A stretch of 9,544 nucleotides of DNA, from the NCBI GenBank assembly GCA_023228385.1, contig JALOBF010000050.1, positions 1 to 9,544 of the forward strand, read 5' to 3'. The DNA is from Bacilli bacterium (GTDB taxonomy: Bacteria; Bacillota_I; Bacilli_A; ML615J-28; CAG-698). Position numbers and translations under genes: made by a program. Positions within the stretch are counted from its first letter, which is position 1, and each line of letters starts with the position of its first letter. Positions 8,358 through 9,544 of this stretch are shown piece after piece. Below the pieces are notes generated by a model that was given only the letters and a program-made list of their open reading frames with translations, made no database searches and had not been told where the DNA came from.

Positions 8358-8900
8358 ATGATGATGCGATTGGACCGGGAGTTTTATCGTCAGGATGCGG
8401 TCTTACTGGCGAAATCTTTATTAGGCAAAATAATTTGTGTTCACCAAAAAGGTGTTATCAGGCGATGTCGGATTATTGAAACTGAAGCTTACGGCGGCAT
8501 TACCGATAAAGCTGCTCATTCATATAATAATCGGAAAACGGCCCGAACCGAAGTGATGTATCGCGACGGCGGTTATATTTATGTTTATTTAATTTACGGA
8601 ATATATTATTTATTTAATATTGTAGCGAATATAGAAGGGGTGCCCGAAGCGGTGTTGATTCGGGGCGCCGAATCGCTTGATAATGAAAAGCCTAGATTAG
8701 ACGGCCCCGGTAAACTGACTAAAAGTATGGGTATCGATAAAAATCACAACGGTCTTGATCTGGTCAAAAGCCGTAATATATATTTAATTGACGACGGCTA
8801 TATTTGTAAAGAAATCATCAGTGCCAAAAGGATTAACATTGATTATGCCGGAGAAGATAAAGAACGGTTATGGCGCTTTTTTATTAAAAAAACCAAATAA
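8358..8900 (+). CDS. DNA-3-methyladenine glycosylase, AAG/Mpg family
   Basis: Base-excision repair enzyme that removes alkylated purines such as 3-methyladenine, and often hypoxanthine, leaving an abasic site. It has 180 residues, slightly shorter than typical bacterial members (about 190-205). Family motifs are ETEAYGG at 41-47, with E43 as the probable catalytic glutamate (equivalent to human AAG E125) and Y45, then DKAAHSY, YVYLIYGIYYLFN containing the probable intercalating tyrosine, EAVLIRGAE, and GPGKLTKSMGID. It lies 3 nt after the yitT-like stop. No clear Shine-Dalgarno precedes it, and the start is a triple ATG (8358, 8361, 8364), so translation probably depends on ribosomes finishing the upstream gene. 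Any of the three ATGs could be used. The coding region ends only 5 nt before the -35 box of the rplM promoter, with no terminator between. Confidence 0.95.
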   Translation: MMMRLDREFYRQDAVLLAKSLLGKIICVHQKGVIRRCRIIETEAYGGITDKAAHSYNNRKTARTEVMYRDGGYIYVYLIYGIYYLFNIVANIEGVPEAVLIRGAESLDNEKPRLDGPGKLTKSMGIDKNHNGLDLVKSRNIYLIDDGYICKEIISAKRINIDYAGEDKERLWRFFIKKTK

Positions 8901-8905
8901 TTATC

Positions 8906-8934
8906 TTGACTTTTGAATTGGAATATAGTATTAT
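8906..8934 (+). promoter_or_regulatory. Sigma-A-type promoter of the rplM-rpsI operon
   Basis: TTGACT (-35, 8906-8911) and TATTAT (-10, 8929-8934) are each one base from consensus and separated by exactly 17 bp. The predicted transcription start is about 8941. This is the strongest promoter in the window, as expected for ribosomal protein genes, and it begins 5 nt after the mpg stop codon. Confidence 0.88.
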
Positions 8935-8940
8935 ACATTC

Positions 8941-9008
8941 GTTGCATATCCCACTGATGCCCTGTACAAACCATCAAGAATCCACGCTTGATATATTAAT
9001 GCAGGAGG
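8941..9008 (+). promoter_or_regulatory. Structured 5' leader of rplM (L13 leader-like)
   Basis: About 73 nt of untranslated leader separate the predicted start site from the rplM ATG. A closing stem pairs TGCAT (8943-8947) with ATGCA (8999-9003), whose last base is the first base of the AGGAGG Shine-Dalgarno (9003-9008). Inside it, ATCAAG (8973-8978) pairs with CTTGAT (8987-8992) around an 8-nt loop, while TGATG (8955-8959) can instead pair with CATCA (8972-8976); the last two helices share bases and cannot both form. Position, size and the link to rplM fit the L13 ribosomal-protein leader family of low-GC Gram-positives (Rfam RF00555), in which the protein is thought to repress its own expression. 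I identify it by position and structure, not by alignment, so family membership is an inference. Confidence 0.62.
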
Positions 9009-9013
9009 AAAAA

Positions 9014-9451
9014 ATGAGTAAAACATACATGGCAAACAAAAATACAATTGAAAGAAAATGGTTTGTTGTTGATGCCGAAGGCGCCGTACTTGGACGTCTG
9101 TCCACGGAAATCGCCGCCATTTTACGGGGCAAGCATAAACCGAGTTTTACTCCGCATGTCGATTGCGGTGATTATGTTATTGTTATAAATGCGGAAAAAG
9201 TGGTTTTAACCGGTAATAAACTTTATGATAAAATTTATTATCGCCATTCCGGTTATTCCGGCGGCTTAAAGAAAAGGACTGCTGCGGAAATGTTAAACCG
9301 TCAGCCGCAAAAGGTATTGGAAAAAGCAATTAAAGGGATGTTGCCTAAAAATAAGTTGGGCGATGCGATGTATCGTAAACTTTATGTATATGTCGGACCG
9401 GATCATCCCCATCAGGCTCAAAAACCCGAAGAGTTGAAGGTTAGGAGGTAA
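9014..9451 (+). CDS. rplM: 50S ribosomal protein L13
   Basis: Large-subunit ribosomal protein L13 (uL13), 145 residues, the standard bacterial length. It is an early-assembly protein that binds 23S rRNA. Recognisable stretches are RKWFVVDAEG from residue 14, LGRLST, RGKHKP (38-43), NAEKVVLTGNK, YYRHSGYSGG, KGMLPK and GPDHPH (128-133). I chose ATG 9014 because AGGAGG (9003-9008) lies 5 nt upstream and MSKTYM matches the family N-terminus (usually MRTTYM). The open frame extends further upstream through an in-frame ATG at 8957, but that part is the untranslated leader. It is transcribed from the promoter at 8906-8934 and followed 2 nt later by rpsI, the usual operon order. Confidence 0.98.
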   Translation: MSKTYMANKNTIERKWFVVDAEGAVLGRLSTEIAAILRGKHKPSFTPHVDCGDYVIVINAEKVVLTGNKLYDKIYYRHSGYSGGLKKRTAAEMLNRQPQKVLEKAIKGMLPKNKLGDAMYRKLYVYVGPDHPHQAQKPEELKVRR

Positions 9452-9453
9452 TT

Positions 9454-9544
9454 ATGGAAAAAGTACAATATTTTGGTACCGGAAGACGCAAAAGTTCCGT
9501 TGCCCGGGTTCGCTTAGTGCCCGGCAGTGGTAAAATCACAATCA
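9454..9544 (+). CDS. rpsI: 30S ribosomal protein S9, N-terminal part
   Basis: Small-subunit protein S9 (uS9). The 30 visible residues start MEKVQYFGTGRRK, and GTGRRKSSVARVR (8-20) followed by LVPGSGKI is diagnostic of the N-terminus of S9. AGGAGG (9443-9448) lies within the last codons of rplM, 5 nt before this ATG, so the two genes are translated from one message. The gene is cut by the window edge; a full S9 is about 130 residues, and its basic C-terminal tail, which reaches the P-site tRNA, is not seen here. Confidence 0.97.
   Translation, partial: MEKVQYFGTGRRKSSVARVRLVPGSGKITI

Noticed and set aside
8906..9013. N-terminal extension of rplM from the in-frame frame upstream, including ATG 8957
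   Set aside because: The region is occupied by the promoter and structured leader; AGGAGG and the L13 family N-terminus both point to ATG 9014.
1..9544. Mobile elements, CRISPR arrays, tRNA genes, T-box or other riboswitches
   Set aside because: No transposase or integrase frames, no spaced direct repeats and no clover-leaf sequences are visible; no T-box sequence is evident before metG.

Overview
This window is a co-directional (all + strand), AT-rich stretch of bacterial chromosome that carries mostly housekeeping genes. It suggests the Bacillota, in the broad Bacilli/Tenericutes-like part of that phylum. The reasons are the short polymerase III alpha subunit of the DnaE type, the adjacency of dnaE and pfkA, the strong AGGAGG Shine-Dalgarno sites at the ribosomal genes, and a structured leader before rplM of the kind known in low-GC Gram-positives. 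TGG encodes Trp and no UGA is read through, so the code is the standard bacterial one and not the Mycoplasma code. I cannot name a genus from the sequence alone.

Layout. Bases 1-98 are the 3' end of a membrane protein gene whose start lies outside the window, closed by a perfect 10-bp hairpin terminator (121-147). An extended -10 promoter (about 171-179) then starts dnaE, which is followed 4 nt later by pfkA. After a 74-bp AT-rich gap comes a very tight four-gene block: metG (methionyl-tRNA synthetase), a CPA2/Kef-like cation:proton antiporter without an RCK domain, a YitT-family membrane protein with a DUF2179 tail, and a 3-methyladenine DNA glycosylase (Mpg/AAG). Junctions in this block are 0 nt, an 8-nt overlap and 3 nt, so translational coupling is likely. 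Immediately after the mpg stop is a near-consensus sigma-A promoter (TTGACT-17-TATTAT), then a ~73-nt structured leader, rplM (L13) and the start of rpsI (S9), which runs off the end.

How the genes fit together. dnaE supplies a replicative polymerase and pfkA the committed step of glycolysis; the pair is a familiar neighbourhood in this phylum rather than a pathway. rplM-rpsI is a classic ribosomal operon, probably autoregulated through its leader. The metG block mixes translation, ion transport, an uncharacterised membrane protein and base-excision repair; only the gene spacing unites them. I found no mobile element, CRISPR array, tRNA, rRNA or evident novel system. The points most worth a second look are the competing helices in the rplM leader, the possibly leaderless start of dnaE, the altered ion-site residues of the antiporter, and the degenerate PHP domain of DnaE. 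No gene-free stretch exceeds 300 bases.
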